Assembly: GCF_038002825.1 (NCBI RefSeq)
Contig: NZ_JBBODF010000001.1
Coordinates: 1,116,001-1,180,000, forward strand
Direction: 5' to 3'
Source: Paenibacillus sp. FSL H8-0048
GTDB lineage: Bacteria; Bacillota; Bacilli; Paenibacillales; Paenibacillaceae
DNA: 64,000 nucleotides
The stretch's first letter is position 1. Every line of letters starts with the position of its first letter. Positions 46,097 through 54,381 of the stretch are shown here, piece by piece. The notes beneath the pieces were generated by a model. That model did not search any database and was not told the origin of the DNA. It saw nothing but the letters and a program-made list of their open reading frames with translations. The position numbers were made by a program, and so were the translations under genes.

Positions 46097-47011
46097 CTAC
46101 AGTTTGGTCAGCACATGCGCGCTCACAAAGTAATCCCTGTCTTCATATTCGTCATGGACGAACTCCCACAGCAACGAAAACCTTAATTCAACTTTATAGA
46201 GCCGCATAATTTGCGGATGAACGTGGAAAAATGCTCCCGGCAGGCATAAGCCTTGTTTAGCCAGCTCCGGCAGATGCTCATAAATCAAGTCCAAGTTATC
46301 CCGGATATTCCCTCCCGTCAGCTCCAGAGTCTTAAAAGTAGCCGGGCTGGTATAGCCGGTTGTTTTCATGTGCTGCAGCAGCAGAGTATCAGTTAAATGA
46401 ACAATCACCCCGTCCGATGCCAAGAGGCCCCGCAATGATTCAAAGATGTTGATATGAATCCGCTCAAGCAACTGATCCAGCTGAGCGCTGTATTCTGGCG
46501 TATGGACAACCCTATTTTTCTTCCTGTAAAAAAAGGCGGAGATGAGCTGCGTCGTGAAGCATAAATTCATGACCACGTCAAAAGGAGGATGCAGCGGCGA
46601 GAAGTCCACCTTTGGCAGCAAATCGTCGACCTTTTCTTTCAAGTCATCCGGAGAAGACACTTCTCTTCCTACGCCGGTCAGATCAATGATTGCCCGTTCG
46701 TATTTTTCCGGGTGTGCCGACTTGGCCAGAAAGCGGTCCAATGCTTTTTCATCGATATCGACGATCGTGATCCGTTCAAATATAGACTCGATGTACGAGA
46801 TGGGCACATCGTTTCCGTTCCCGGCTCCGAGTAATAAAATATGCCCGCGCCCGCAGCGGTTATGCTCCAGAGTTTGTTCCAAAACTTGCCGGATCTGATC
46901 ACGGTAGCCGCCCCAGTGCTGCCAGTCATGCTGGGTAGAGTCGTTTCGGAGGATGTTGGCTTTACGGAATTTGACGTACGGAACATTGACTTTTCTATTA
47001 AATGGATTCAT
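46097..47011 (-). CDS. SAM-dependent methyltransferase-like protein
   Basis: The 304-residue protein has a class I methyltransferase motif I GHILLLGAGNGNDVPI (residues about 45-60) followed by an acidic strand end ITIVDIDEKAL, then FDVVMNLCFTTQLISAFF. The target is unknown. The start at 47011 was chosen for AAAAGGTGA nine bases upstream; earlier ATGs in the frame lack sites. Confidence 0.75.
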   Translation of the reverse strand: MNPFNRKVNVPYVKFRKANILRNDSTQHDWQHWGGYRDQIRQVLEQTLEHNRCGRGHILLLGAGNGNDVPISYIESIFERITIVDIDEKALDRFLAKSAHPEKYERAIIDLTGVGREVSSPDDLKEKVDDLLPKVDFSPLHPPFDVVMNLCFTTQLISAFFYRKKNRVVHTPEYSAQLDQLLERIHINIFESLRGLLASDGVIVHLTDTLLLQHMKTTGYTSPATFKTLELTGGNIRDNLDLIYEHLPELAKQGLCLPGAFFHVHPQIMRLYKVELRFSLLWEFVHDEYEDRDYFVSAHVLTKL

Positions 47012-47158
47012 ATCGAGTTTCACCTTTTCTATCAGAATATTACTGAAATTATCCATCACTCGAGGATGCTTGTGAATTAATACTGGAGTCCGTCCCAAAA
47101 AGGTTTGCCGTGAATTGAAGCGTGTTACTACGATAGATTAAAGAATAGTAAAAGTAAA

Positions 47159-47180
47159 GAGCCCGCATTTGCGCGGGCTC
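47159..47180. terminator. GC-rich hairpin, copy of the sulfurtransferase terminator
   Basis: The stem GAGCCCGC/GCGGGCTC is followed by TTTGTGCTGG, nearly identical to the sequence after the sulfurtransferase at 44108. Confidence 0.6.
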
Positions 47181-47360
47181 TTTGTGCTGGGATAATATAG
47201 GTGAAGAGTTCATATAACTGGCATCTGTGCTAATGTCATTTCTTATAATGACGTTAACAACATTGTTTACTGTTTTCTCTCCTCCAAAATGAACAACAAG
47301 ACTATGTGTCATACAGTAAACGTTTTATACTATGTATAATGCACTATTGCGTTCCACGAC

Positions 47361-47420
47361 AGATGGAGTGACTGGATTAGTTATGAGGAAAATCCGGTAG
47401 CTACGGCACCAGAAACCTAA
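47361..47420 (+). pseudogene. C-terminal remnant of a sulfurtransferase
   Basis: The frame reads RWSDWISYEENPVATAPET then TAA, matching the intact sulfurtransferase ending GSWSDWISFPANPIATEEE. No further match is seen upstream, so it is a debris fragment of a second copy. Confidence 0.75.
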
Positions 47421-47516
47421 GGCTTGGAGCCTACTGCCCAGGGCATCTCAAATTGCTGAACCTGGGCGGCAGGCTCTGCCTATGCAGTGAACTATGGTAT
47501 GTAAAGGAGTTAGACG

Positions 47517-48632
47517 ATGGAGCTTCAGCGCTGTACCTATCCTCCGCTTCAACCCGATCCCGGCAAGCTGCTTGTGATCCACGAACTGCCGCAGCCGCCA
47601 AGAATCCGGGAGAACTCACAGACTCAGTTAATTGCTCTGAACGAGCACTTGCAGCTATGGCAGATTGATCTCATATCCGGCCGTACCCTCGCTTTAGCGG
47701 ATCTTCATTTGCCAGATTTTCATCCGGAGCATCCGGTACAGCTCGTCATTAGTCCCTGCGGACAAGCAGCCGCCGTGAGCAACCGGTTCGGGCGTCATGC
47801 CGCCGTGGTCTCTCTGCGAACCGGCCATACCTTGCTGGAACTAAGCCGGGGAACCTATCATTTCAGCGTATCCACCTATCCGCTGGCTTTTGCTGAATAC
47901 GGACAGGAATTGGTTCTTATTCACGGTGTGGATTGGAACCGGTTGGAGCTTACTGTTGTTCTGCCCGAGGCCGGGCCGGTTGCTGCTGATATAAGCCTTA
48001 CCAAAGCAAGCTCCGATTTGCAGGAAGACGATTTGGACTATTTTCACGGGCAGCTTCATGTCTCTCCAGATCATACCTACATAGCGGAAACAGGATGGGT
48101 ATGGTCGCCGACCGGCATCACCCGGGTATGGAATCTCTCAAATGGGGCTCAGAACAAGCCGGCAACGGGGCGAGGCGGGCAGTTGAACGCGATTTGGACC
48201 CCGCTAATCGATTGGGATCTGCCAATGGTATGGCTGGATAACGAACGGCTGGCGGTATGGGGGCAGATTGATAGGGAGATGGTAGATGAAGAAGATTGGC
48301 AGGAAGAAGGAATTTGTCCAGCCATTCTGATCTACAATGCGGCCATTAAGAGCAGAGAGCTTGTTCTGACAGACCTGCCTGCTTATACAATGTGCTCTGG
48401 TACAAGTGATGTATTTATACATGCACAAGCACAGTTGGCCGCATCATCTTCCGGCAGACTATTCGCCTGGGGAACCGGCCTGCCCCTATATTGCTGGAGC
48501 CTGCCGGATATGCAGCCGCAGATCCATGAATTACCGGTTCAACCAGACTTGTATCATAGGCAAGCCGATCTATTCCTGTATATCAGTGAGGGAAGACTTG
48601 AAGCGTGGCGCTGTTTGTGGCGCTGTTTGTAG
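47517..48632 (+). CDS. Hypothetical protein, possibly beta-propeller
   Basis: The 371-residue protein has no signal peptide or helical membrane segment. It reads as repeated short beta strands (LQLWQIDLISGRTLALADL, AAVVSLRTGHTLLELSRG, AETGWVWSPTGITRVWNL), suggesting WD40-like blades. No enzyme motif is seen. AAAGGAGTTAGACG precedes the ATG. Confidence 0.65.
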   Translation: MELQRCTYPPLQPDPGKLLVIHELPQPPRIRENSQTQLIALNEHLQLWQIDLISGRTLALADLHLPDFHPEHPVQLVISPCGQAAAVSNRFGRHAAVVSLRTGHTLLELSRGTYHFSVSTYPLAFAEYGQELVLIHGVDWNRLELTVVLPEAGPVAADISLTKASSDLQEDDLDYFHGQLHVSPDHTYIAETGWVWSPTGITRVWNLSNGAQNKPATGRGGQLNAIWTPLIDWDLPMVWLDNERLAVWGQIDREMVDEEDWQEEGICPAILIYNAAIKSRELVLTDLPAYTMCSGTSDVFIHAQAQLAASSSGRLFAWGTGLPLYCWSLPDMQPQIHELPVQPDLYHRQADLFLYISEGRLEAWRCLWRCL

Positions 48633-48694
48633 AGCATGAGTAGCACCGCTTCTTTAAAATGATTGGTAGAATATTCCTTGTGAGGAGGGAATCA

Positions 48695-49543
48695 ATGGAG
48701 AAGATCTACGATCGCCTACATCAATTAGATGGAAATGACCTGCGGTTTTTCTTTTACAACTTATTAAAAACAGCAGATCATTATCAAACGAACGGCAGTA
48801 TTGAAGAAAAAAAGTTAGCAGAGGGACTCCTTAATCTCGTCCAAAATCATATTGAGGCGGTTCACAACCATAAACGGCAAATAGATGAACTCCAACAATA
48901 TGTTTATCTTGTTTTCAGTCTCTCTGACGCAGGTTCATTAAAAGTAACGCTAAGTAAAATTGTCATTTGGTGTGCGGATAACGCACATGACCAAACAGGC
49001 TTACGTTTCGCATTGCATTTGCTGAGAGGCCGGAAACAGCCGGTCAATGTTGTTAATGTGACAGAGCTCTTTAATACTATAGGTAATCATAACAAAGAAG
49101 AATCCAAACCTTATTGGAGTAGCTTAATGGATAGAGAACATTTTCAGATCATCGTTAAAAAATACTACCAAGGTGTTGCTCTTGATCCTAGTCAAAGAAG
49201 ACGGTATGAATCAGAATGGCTAATGCTCTCAAGTGAAAATCATGTACTCCGTTTGTGGAAGGAGCGTTCTGTAAAAGGCGCTGAGGAATCTGCACTGGAC
49301 GAAATGATCATTAGATCCGTCATTGAATTAGAGCAAGAACAAGATGAGAATGGCTTTATCAACGCAGCAAATGTGGTAACTAAAATATTTGATACTTCGC
49401 ACCAATTCGTAGGGTATTCATTTATTACCAATAGGATATGGAGTTTAGTTAACCAAGGAGTTTTAGAGTTTAGCGGACTGCCAAGGGCCTTGCATCAGTT
49501 CTCTGTTAAACTTGGCACGCATAAGAATACTATAGCACCATGA
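48695..49543 (+). CDS. DUF1835/DUF3658-type protein
   Basis: The 282-residue protein has a DUF1835-like middle (QYVYLVFSLSDAGSLKVTLS, then IVIWCADNAHDQTGLRFALH) and a DUF3658-like end (DEMIIRSVIELEQEQDENGF, INAANVVTKIFD, SFITNRIWSLVNQGVLEFSG). Function is unknown. The gene is clearly AT-rich compared with its neighbours, which suggests transfer. The start at 48695 follows GAGGAGGGA. Confidence 0.7.
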   Translation: MEKIYDRLHQLDGNDLRFFFYNLLKTADHYQTNGSIEEKKLAEGLLNLVQNHIEAVHNHKRQIDELQQYVYLVFSLSDAGSLKVTLSKIVIWCADNAHDQTGLRFALHLLRGRKQPVNVVNVTELFNTIGNHNKEESKPYWSSLMDREHFQIIVKKYYQGVALDPSQRRRYESEWLMLSSENHVLRLWKERSVKGAEESALDEMIIRSVIELEQEQDENGFINAANVVTKIFDTSHQFVGYSFITNRIWSLVNQGVLEFSGLPRALHQFSVKLGTHKNTIAP

Positions 49544-49576
49544 GAATAAGCAGCCGAAGTCTTCGGCTGCTTATTC
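49544..49576. terminator. Perfect 16-bp dyad between convergent genes
   Basis: GAATAAGCAGCCGAAG and its exact complement are separated by one base. It lies directly after the stop at 49543 and before the stop of the minus-strand fusion gene, and may terminate both. Confidence 0.65.
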
Positions 49577-49596
49577 AGGTAATGCCATCATATCGC

Positions 49597-50526
49597 CTAC
49601 TCCTGCAGCTTCGATACCTGCTCAATCAGCGCATCCACACCACGATCCACTGTGTAAGGCCCATTGTTCCAGTTCGCGCGCGAGACATTGATGATCCGGT
49701 TGTTCTTCACCGCAGGAATGCTCTGGTAGACAGGCTCCTTGAACAGCTCGTGCATGGCAGCCAGCTCTTCATCAGTCATTTGCGTGAAAAAGTAATCCGC
49801 CGGCTTGTCCACCAGCATCTCCATCGACAGCACCGTTCCCCCGTCAGCATACTGCTTGAATTGCTCAGGCATGATAAAGCCGAAATCTTGATAGATCAGC
49901 TTGCCTAAGGTACCACCCTCGCCTCCAAGCAGCACTTCCCCTTTATGGATAACGAAGGAGATGGCGGTAGTACCTTCATCAAGCTTCACATTGATGGTAT
50001 CCCGGATTCCTTGCAGCTTCTTATCGAACGATGCAATCCATTTCTCTGCCTCATCATGCTTGCCCATAATCTCGCCCATGGTCCGTAAGGTGTTCACCAC
50101 ATCCGGGTCACCGCCCCAGGCTACTGCTATGGTCGGAGCGATCTTCTCATAGGTCTCAATGACATCCTGCCCCAGATAATCCGGTATGATTATCAGATCG
50201 GGCATCAATGCGGAGATCGCTTCCACACTACCTACGCCTGCTCCGACATTCTCCACATCCGCCATCTCTTCCTTGTATTGATCCAGTGTCTCCTGGTTGA
50301 CACCTGCCGGCTTCAGGCCAAGCGGAAGCATATACCCGCCGTATGCGAGCGCCACTACCTGCGCGGTCTCCGCCGGAATCTCCACCTGTCTGCCGAAAGC
50401 GTCGGAGAATAATTTGGTGGCCTGGTCATCAGCAGCCTTCGTATTTCCGCCTCCACAGCCTGCAAGCATCATGGATAAGCTGATTAAGAAGGTTATCGCA
50501 ATTAAGGGTGTTCGGCTAACTTTCAA
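49597..50526 (-). CDS. Nested start: ferrisiderophore-binding lipoprotein, locus 1
   Basis: A TTG at 50526 in the same frame, with GGAG ten bases upstream, begins a typical lipoprotein: MKVSRTPLIAITFLISLSMM then LAGC, followed by a Peripla_BP_2 domain. The product would be 309 residues, normal for this family. It lies 26 bp downstream of a perfect Fur box. The genes for a FecCD-type permease and ATPase are not in the window. Confidence 0.7.
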   Translation of the reverse strand: MKVSRTPLIAITFLISLSMMLAGCGGGNTKAADDQATKLFSDAFGRQVEIPAETAQVVALAYGGYMLPLGLKPAGVNQETLDQYKEEMADVENVGAGVGSVEAISALMPDLIIIPDYLGQDVIETYEKIAPTIAVAWGGDPDVVNTLRTMGEIMGKHDEAEKWIASFDKKLQGIRDTINVKLDEGTTAISFVIHKGEVLLGGEGGTLGKLIYQDFGFIMPEQFKQYADGGTVLSMEMLVDKPADYFFTQMTDEELAAMHELFKEPVYQSIPAVKNNRIINVSRANWNNGPYTVDRGVDALIEQVSKLQE

Positions 50527-51474
50527 ATCATTCACACTCCGTCTTCTGTATTGATAATGATTATCATCGATATCAATATAGCGTGCTTCCTTACGGGGAG
50601 CAATGAACGATTCCAGCATCTCTTTGGTAGGATTTGAACCTTTCAGGAGCGGGGCGTGCATTTTGAACTGTGCCGGAGTCTCTCTGAACACCTTTTTGAA
50701 CAATCTGCTAAAATAATAAAAATCCGTATACCCCACACGTTCAGCCACATCGCGTATCGGTGCATCTGTCCCGGCCAGCAGGCTTCTGGCGTGCTGCATC
50801 CGGGTACGGCTCACGTACTCCATCGGACTGCACTGATACTTGCGTTTGAATACCCTCACTAAGTGATGTGTACTATAATGAAACAACTCCGCCATTTCGC
50901 TCATGGACAGGGGCTGGTGATAGAATTCCCCGATATAACGGGCGATCTGCTCCGCCAGATCTGTCTCCGGCTCCTGCTCCCCCGCCAGCTCAAGCTGACG
51001 GAAATGCTCAGATACAAACTGGTAGAACAGTCCCAGCACCTGCACCCGTTCCAGCTCCCCGCCGCTCCTCCATAACTGATGCATACGCTTCAGCAGGGAC
51101 AGAATCACCCATGGGTCACTCCCGGGGAAGGCATATTTCCGCTGAAAAGGGTTAGGCTTGTCCACGACCGCTTCTGTGAAGGAGCTGCCCATCCACGGTT
51201 TGTATAGAATGAGGTAATAATCAAATGTTCGCTCCAGACACGAAATTTCAAGAAGGGTCCCCTTCCCGCCATGAATAACATGCGCATAACCCGAAGTGCG
51301 CCCGGCCCCATTGAGCCGAACCTCAGCCTCTCCCTGATTCGTGAATACAAAGCTGCTTGACGGAAAAACATACCGCTGCTGCTCTCCCGGCCTCATGATC
51401 ACATGACGGATATCCATGATTCTAACCGGTACATGGTTCCATGCCCGAATGCTCTCTGTCATCTCGAATCTCAC
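49597..51474 (-). CDS. AraC regulator fused in frame to a siderophore-binding lipoprotein, locus 1
   Basis: One open frame of 625 codons runs from the GTG at 51474 (GGGGGA seven bases upstream). Residues 1-175 are a cupin-like AraC sensor region. Residues 180-272 are the two-HTH AraC domain (LSMSEMAELFHYSTHHLVRV, then IRDVAERVGYTDFYYFSRLF). Residues 290-310 are a linker encoded by promoter and Fur box (IAPRKEARY, DDNHYQY). Residues 317-340 are a membrane segment with lipobox MLAGC, Cys340. Residues 350-625 are a Peripla_BP_2 ferrisiderophore-binding domain. No stop separates the parts. The product may be one protein, or regulator and lipoprotein may be made separately. Confidence 0.75.
   Translation of the reverse strand: MRFEMTESIRAWNHVPVRIMDIRHVIMRPGEQQRYVFPSSSFVFTNQGEAEVRLNGAGRTSGYAHVIHGGKGTLLEISCLERTFDYYLILYKPWMGSSFTEAVVDKPNPFQRKYAFPGSDPWVILSLLKRMHQLWRSGGELERVQVLGLFYQFVSEHFRQLELAGEQEPETDLAEQIARYIGEFYHQPLSMSEMAELFHYSTHHLVRVFKRKYQCSPMEYVSRTRMQHARSLLAGTDAPIRDVAERVGYTDFYYFSRLFKKVFRETPAQFKMHAPLLKGSNPTKEMLESFIAPRKEARYIDIDDNHYQYRRRSVNDLKVSRTPLIAITFLISLSMMLAGCGGGNTKAADDQATKLFSDAFGRQVEIPAETAQVVALAYGGYMLPLGLKPAGVNQETLDQYKEEMADVENVGAGVGSVEAISALMPDLIIIPDYLGQDVIETYEKIAPTIAVAWGGDPDVVNTLRTMGEIMGKHDEAEKWIASFDKKLQGIRDTINVKLDEGTTAISFVIHKGEVLLGGEGGTLGKLIYQDFGFIMPEQFKQYADGGTVLSMEMLVDKPADYFFTQMTDEELAAMHELFKEPVYQSIPAVKNNRIINVSRANWNNGPYTVDRGVDALIEQVSKLQE
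50552..50603 (-). promoter_or_regulatory. Internal promoter with perfect Fur box, locus 1
   Basis: On the minus strand TTGCTC (50598-50603), a 17-bp spacer and TATATT (50575-50580) form a promoter. The perfect 7-1-7 Fur box TGATAATNATTATCA lies at 50552-50566, eight bases past the -10. All of it lies inside the open frame of the AraC gene. Confidence 0.82.
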
Positions 51475-51523
51475 AAGTACTTCCCCCTGGCTGCCGTCCA
51501 CTGTAAATTTCTATTATTATAAT

Positions 51524-51538
51524 TGATAACCATTATCA
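51524..51538. promoter_or_regulatory. Fur box between divergent iron genes
   Basis: TGATAACCATTATCA matches the 7-1-7 Fur consensus at 13 of 14 paired positions. It lies between the divergently transcribed fusion gene and the Btr-like gene, and may control both. Confidence 0.75.
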
Positions 51539-51638
51539 GTTACAACACTGTAGCTCTGCAAATAGGATCTGTCTGCCAAGTGAGATATAATAAATTCCAT
51601 GAAATTAAGCTGCACATAGCAGAAAGGCGGTGCAACGA

Positions 51639-53285
51639 ATGAATGATAAAGATAGCCTCCCGCCTTCGGAAGCCTTTGGAGAGCTAGATCAGATGTGGTT
51701 CAGGCTTCGGAGTATCACACATGGCAGCCGTTCAGGGGGAGAGTGGCCGTTACGGCTGCAATTTCTGGAATCGTATATGCTGCTGATTCCCATTATGGGC
51801 CAAGGCTCCATCACGGTAGACGGCAAATACTGCGAGCTCAAGGCGGGATCTGTGTTCGTCTGTCAGCCGGGGCAATTGATCGAGGCCCTACTTACGGGTA
51901 CAGGCGAACAGAGTGTATACATTCTGCGGTTCGATGTGTATAGCCAACATAGTATGCTGGAGGAACAGCAACCGTCCCGCCCGGCGGAGACTCATCTCCC
52001 CTTCCCTGTAGAAGGAGCCATACCCATTCAGTCAACGATTACATACAGCAAACTTTGTGAGTCCATCACCGGATACATGGGAAGCCTCAACCCTTTGCAG
52101 CGCCTGCTTGCCCAGAGCCGGTTCTATGAACTGCTGTACAGTCTGCTAAGCAGTGCCCGTCAAATGCAACCCACCGATACGGGAACTTCCATGGAGCGGG
52201 CCATGCTCTATATCGAGCAACACTACCGTGAAGACTTATCCATAAGTCTGCTCGCTGCTGAAGCAGGCACCAGCATTAGGCACTTCATCCGCCTGTTCAA
52301 GCAAACCTATGGTCTCAGCGCGATTGAGTACCTGACCGAATACAGGATCAGACAAGCCAGGAGGCTGATGCTGCCGCAGACGAATTATGAGCTGAAGGAT
52401 ATTGCAGCTTACGTCGGTTACAAGGATGTTCCTTATTTCCGGCGCAAATTCAAGCAGATTACCGGAGTCGCGCCGGCCACCTTCATGCGCAATGCCAAGC
52501 TCAAAATCGCAGTTTGCCACGGCAGCCTTATCGGAGCGCTGCTTAGTCTGAATATTATTCCGTGCGCGGCTCCTGCGGACCATCCCTGGGCTGAATATTA
52601 CCGGCGTAAATATGAGACGGATGCGGTGCTGCCGCTTGCCAGGGAGGAATCTCTCCAGTTGCAGCAGCTTACCGTTCTTCGAGCTGATTATATCCTCGGA
52701 CTGGAGCCGGCGGTAAGCCGGAGGATGCTGCCGCAGCTTCAGGCAATTGCCCCCGCGTTCCTGGTATCTCCGCTCCAGAAGGATTGGCGCACGCAATTAC
52801 AATTCATTGGAGAATGCGTGGGCAGGGCGCCGGAAGCAGCATCCTGGCTCAGGAACTATGAGCGTAAGGCCAAGAGCATCCGGGCAAAATTAGCTCAAGG
52901 ACCCGCCATGGGCAAGCTGCTCCTTGCCCGCATATCCGGGCAGTCCATCACCGTGTTGTCTACCCGAAGCTTAGCTGAGGTATTCTACGATGATCTGCAT
53001 TTTATCCCGGCCTCCGTTGTGGACCTTAGGCTGAGCAATCAGACATTAACCCCGGAGGAGCTGTGGTCATCAGATGCGGACAAGCTGCTGTTCATCGTGG
53101 ATGAGGATGCAGCTTCGCAGGCAGCCTGGTCTGCGTTCCGGGACAGAGAGTCCTTGCTGCCCCCCGATCCCGCAGGATTGTCACGTGTCGCGCACCTCCC
53201 TCCCTATCCCTGGACGGAGTATAACTCGTTCACCCAGGAGCTGGTTCTTGACTCCGCCTTGACACTTTGGCGTAATCGGACATGA
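51639..53285 (+). CDS. Btr-like AraC regulator with cytosolic siderophore-binding domain
   Basis: The 548-residue protein has an N-terminal cupin-like region (about 30-110), an AraC two-HTH domain (about 187-285, LSISLLAAEAGTSIRHFIRL, LKDIAAYVGYKDVPYFRRKF) and a C-terminal Peripla_BP_2-like domain (288-545) with no signal peptide. This is the layout of B. subtilis Btr, where the C-terminal domain senses ferri-bacillibactin in the cytosol and activates the feu uptake operon. The ATG at 51639 follows AAAGGCGG; a GTG at 51630 is possible. It is followed by a binding-protein gene, fitting the analogy. Confidence 0.85.
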   Translation: MNDKDSLPPSEAFGELDQMWFRLRSITHGSRSGGEWPLRLQFLESYMLLIPIMGQGSITVDGKYCELKAGSVFVCQPGQLIEALLTGTGEQSVYILRFDVYSQHSMLEEQQPSRPAETHLPFPVEGAIPIQSTITYSKLCESITGYMGSLNPLQRLLAQSRFYELLYSLLSSARQMQPTDTGTSMERAMLYIEQHYREDLSISLLAAEAGTSIRHFIRLFKQTYGLSAIEYLTEYRIRQARRLMLPQTNYELKDIAAYVGYKDVPYFRRKFKQITGVAPATFMRNAKLKIAVCHGSLIGALLSLNIIPCAAPADHPWAEYYRRKYETDAVLPLAREESLQLQQLTVLRADYILGLEPAVSRRMLPQLQAIAPAFLVSPLQKDWRTQLQFIGECVGRAPEAASWLRNYERKAKSIRAKLAQGPAMGKLLLARISGQSITVLSTRSLAEVFYDDLHFIPASVVDLRLSNQTLTPEELWSSDADKLLFIVDEDAASQAAWSAFRDRESLLPPDPAGLSRVAHLPPYPWTEYNSFTQELVLDSALTLWRNRT

Positions 53286-53342
53286 AATATTGGCGTGATA
53301 GTCAATAGTCGAATCGCGCGGATTGTTTTATACTCCTAACAG

Positions 53343-53357
53343 TGATATTGATTCTCA
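53343..53357 (+). promoter_or_regulatory. Fur-box-like site before the binding-protein gene
   Basis: TGATATTGATTCTCA matches the 7-1-7 Fur consensus at 12 of 14 positions and lies about 50 bp before the start at 53406. Confidence 0.55.
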
Positions 53358-53405
53358 CTCTCAGGTGGGATGACAGGTATTGAAACTCAGGAGGTTATTG
53401 AAGAT

Positions 53406-54368
53406 ATGCGACAGATGAGACAAAAAATGGTGTTATGCATGGCGATAGTATTGACACTGCTAATGACGGCTTGCTCCAGCAACAGTGGACAGGCCAAGGT
53501 GGCCGCAGACGCCAAAGAAGATTTCAAGGTGGTCAATAGTGAGAAAGGCGAGATTACAATCCCCGCCCACCCGGCCAGAGTGATTGGATTATCTGTGGTC
53601 TACCCGGAATTCCTGCAGGCCTTAGGCGTTACTCCCGTTGCTGTGCAGAACTACCAGGAGGAGTTCCCGACCTATCTGCAGGAGCCGTTCAAGGATACGC
53701 TGAAGATGGGCATTGCCCAGACCCCGAATTTCGAAATGATCCTCTCTGCCAATCCCGATCTGATCCTCGCTCCTACATGGTGGTCGGCTAAGGATTACGA
53801 CCAGTTGTCGGGGATCGCTCCGACGGTTCTGCTGCCGCAGCGCGATGACTGGCGCGATGAGCTGAAGGATATCGCCGGAGTGCTCGGCAAGACGGAGCTT
53901 GCAGAGAAGGTAATCAAGGATCTGGAGGATCAGGAAGCAGAAGCCAAGCAGAAGCTGGATGACCTGGTGGGTAATGAGACGGTAATGTACATGATGGTGA
54001 TGCCGGGCAGCTTCGTGCTTTACGGAGATCAGATTGACCGCGGGAAATTCCTTCATACTACGCTTGGGCTGGAGATGATTCCGAATTTCCCGGCTAAAGA
54101 TCCTTCCTTATCCATCTCGCTCGAGAAGCTGCCGGAGTATAATCCTGATCACATCTTCCTTCAGTTGAATAACGAGGACGACGCCGGAGTGAAGAAAACC
54201 TATGAGGATCTGCTGAAGAGTCCATTATGGAAGAACATGACGGCGGTCAAAAAGAACCAGGTCTACACCATGGCCGGCAAGGACTGGTTCAATCTGGGGA
54301 TGTCTCCTCTGGCTAACCGTTATGCGGTGGATGCGGTGCTTCAGGCCTTTGAAGGCAACTCCAAATAA
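53406..54368 (+). CDS. Ferrisiderophore ABC transporter substrate-binding lipoprotein
   Basis: The 320-residue lipoprotein has lipobox LMTAC (Cys23) and a Peripla_BP_2 domain (ITIPAHPARVIGLSVVYPEF to KNQVYTMAGKDWFNLGMSPL). It would deliver a ferric siderophore to a FecCD-type permease. The start at 53406 follows AGGAGG at somewhat long spacing. It lies after the Btr-like regulator and before the reductase, giving the order regulator, binding protein, reductase. Confidence 0.9.
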   Translation: MRQMRQKMVLCMAIVLTLLMTACSSNSGQAKVAADAKEDFKVVNSEKGEITIPAHPARVIGLSVVYPEFLQALGVTPVAVQNYQEEFPTYLQEPFKDTLKMGIAQTPNFEMILSANPDLILAPTWWSAKDYDQLSGIAPTVLLPQRDDWRDELKDIAGVLGKTELAEKVIKDLEDQEAEAKQKLDDLVGNETVMYMMVMPGSFVLYGDQIDRGKFLHTTLGLEMIPNFPAKDPSLSISLEKLPEYNPDHIFLQLNNEDDAGVKKTYEDLLKSPLWKNMTAVKKNQVYTMAGKDWFNLGMSPLANRYAVDAVLQAFEGNSK

Positions 54369-54381
54369 AGGGGGACTTCAG

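Larger units (their letters stand above)
47012..47516. other. Gene-free gap with gene remnants
   Basis: The gap holds a terminator-like hairpin (47159-47180) resembling the sulfurtransferase terminator, and a 20-codon sulfurtransferase remnant at 47361-47420. Nothing else can be supported. Confidence 0.6.

Noticed and set aside
47431..47619. Minus-strand frame overlapping the start of the beta-propeller-like gene
   Set aside because: The plus-strand gene has a good ribosome site and a much longer frame.
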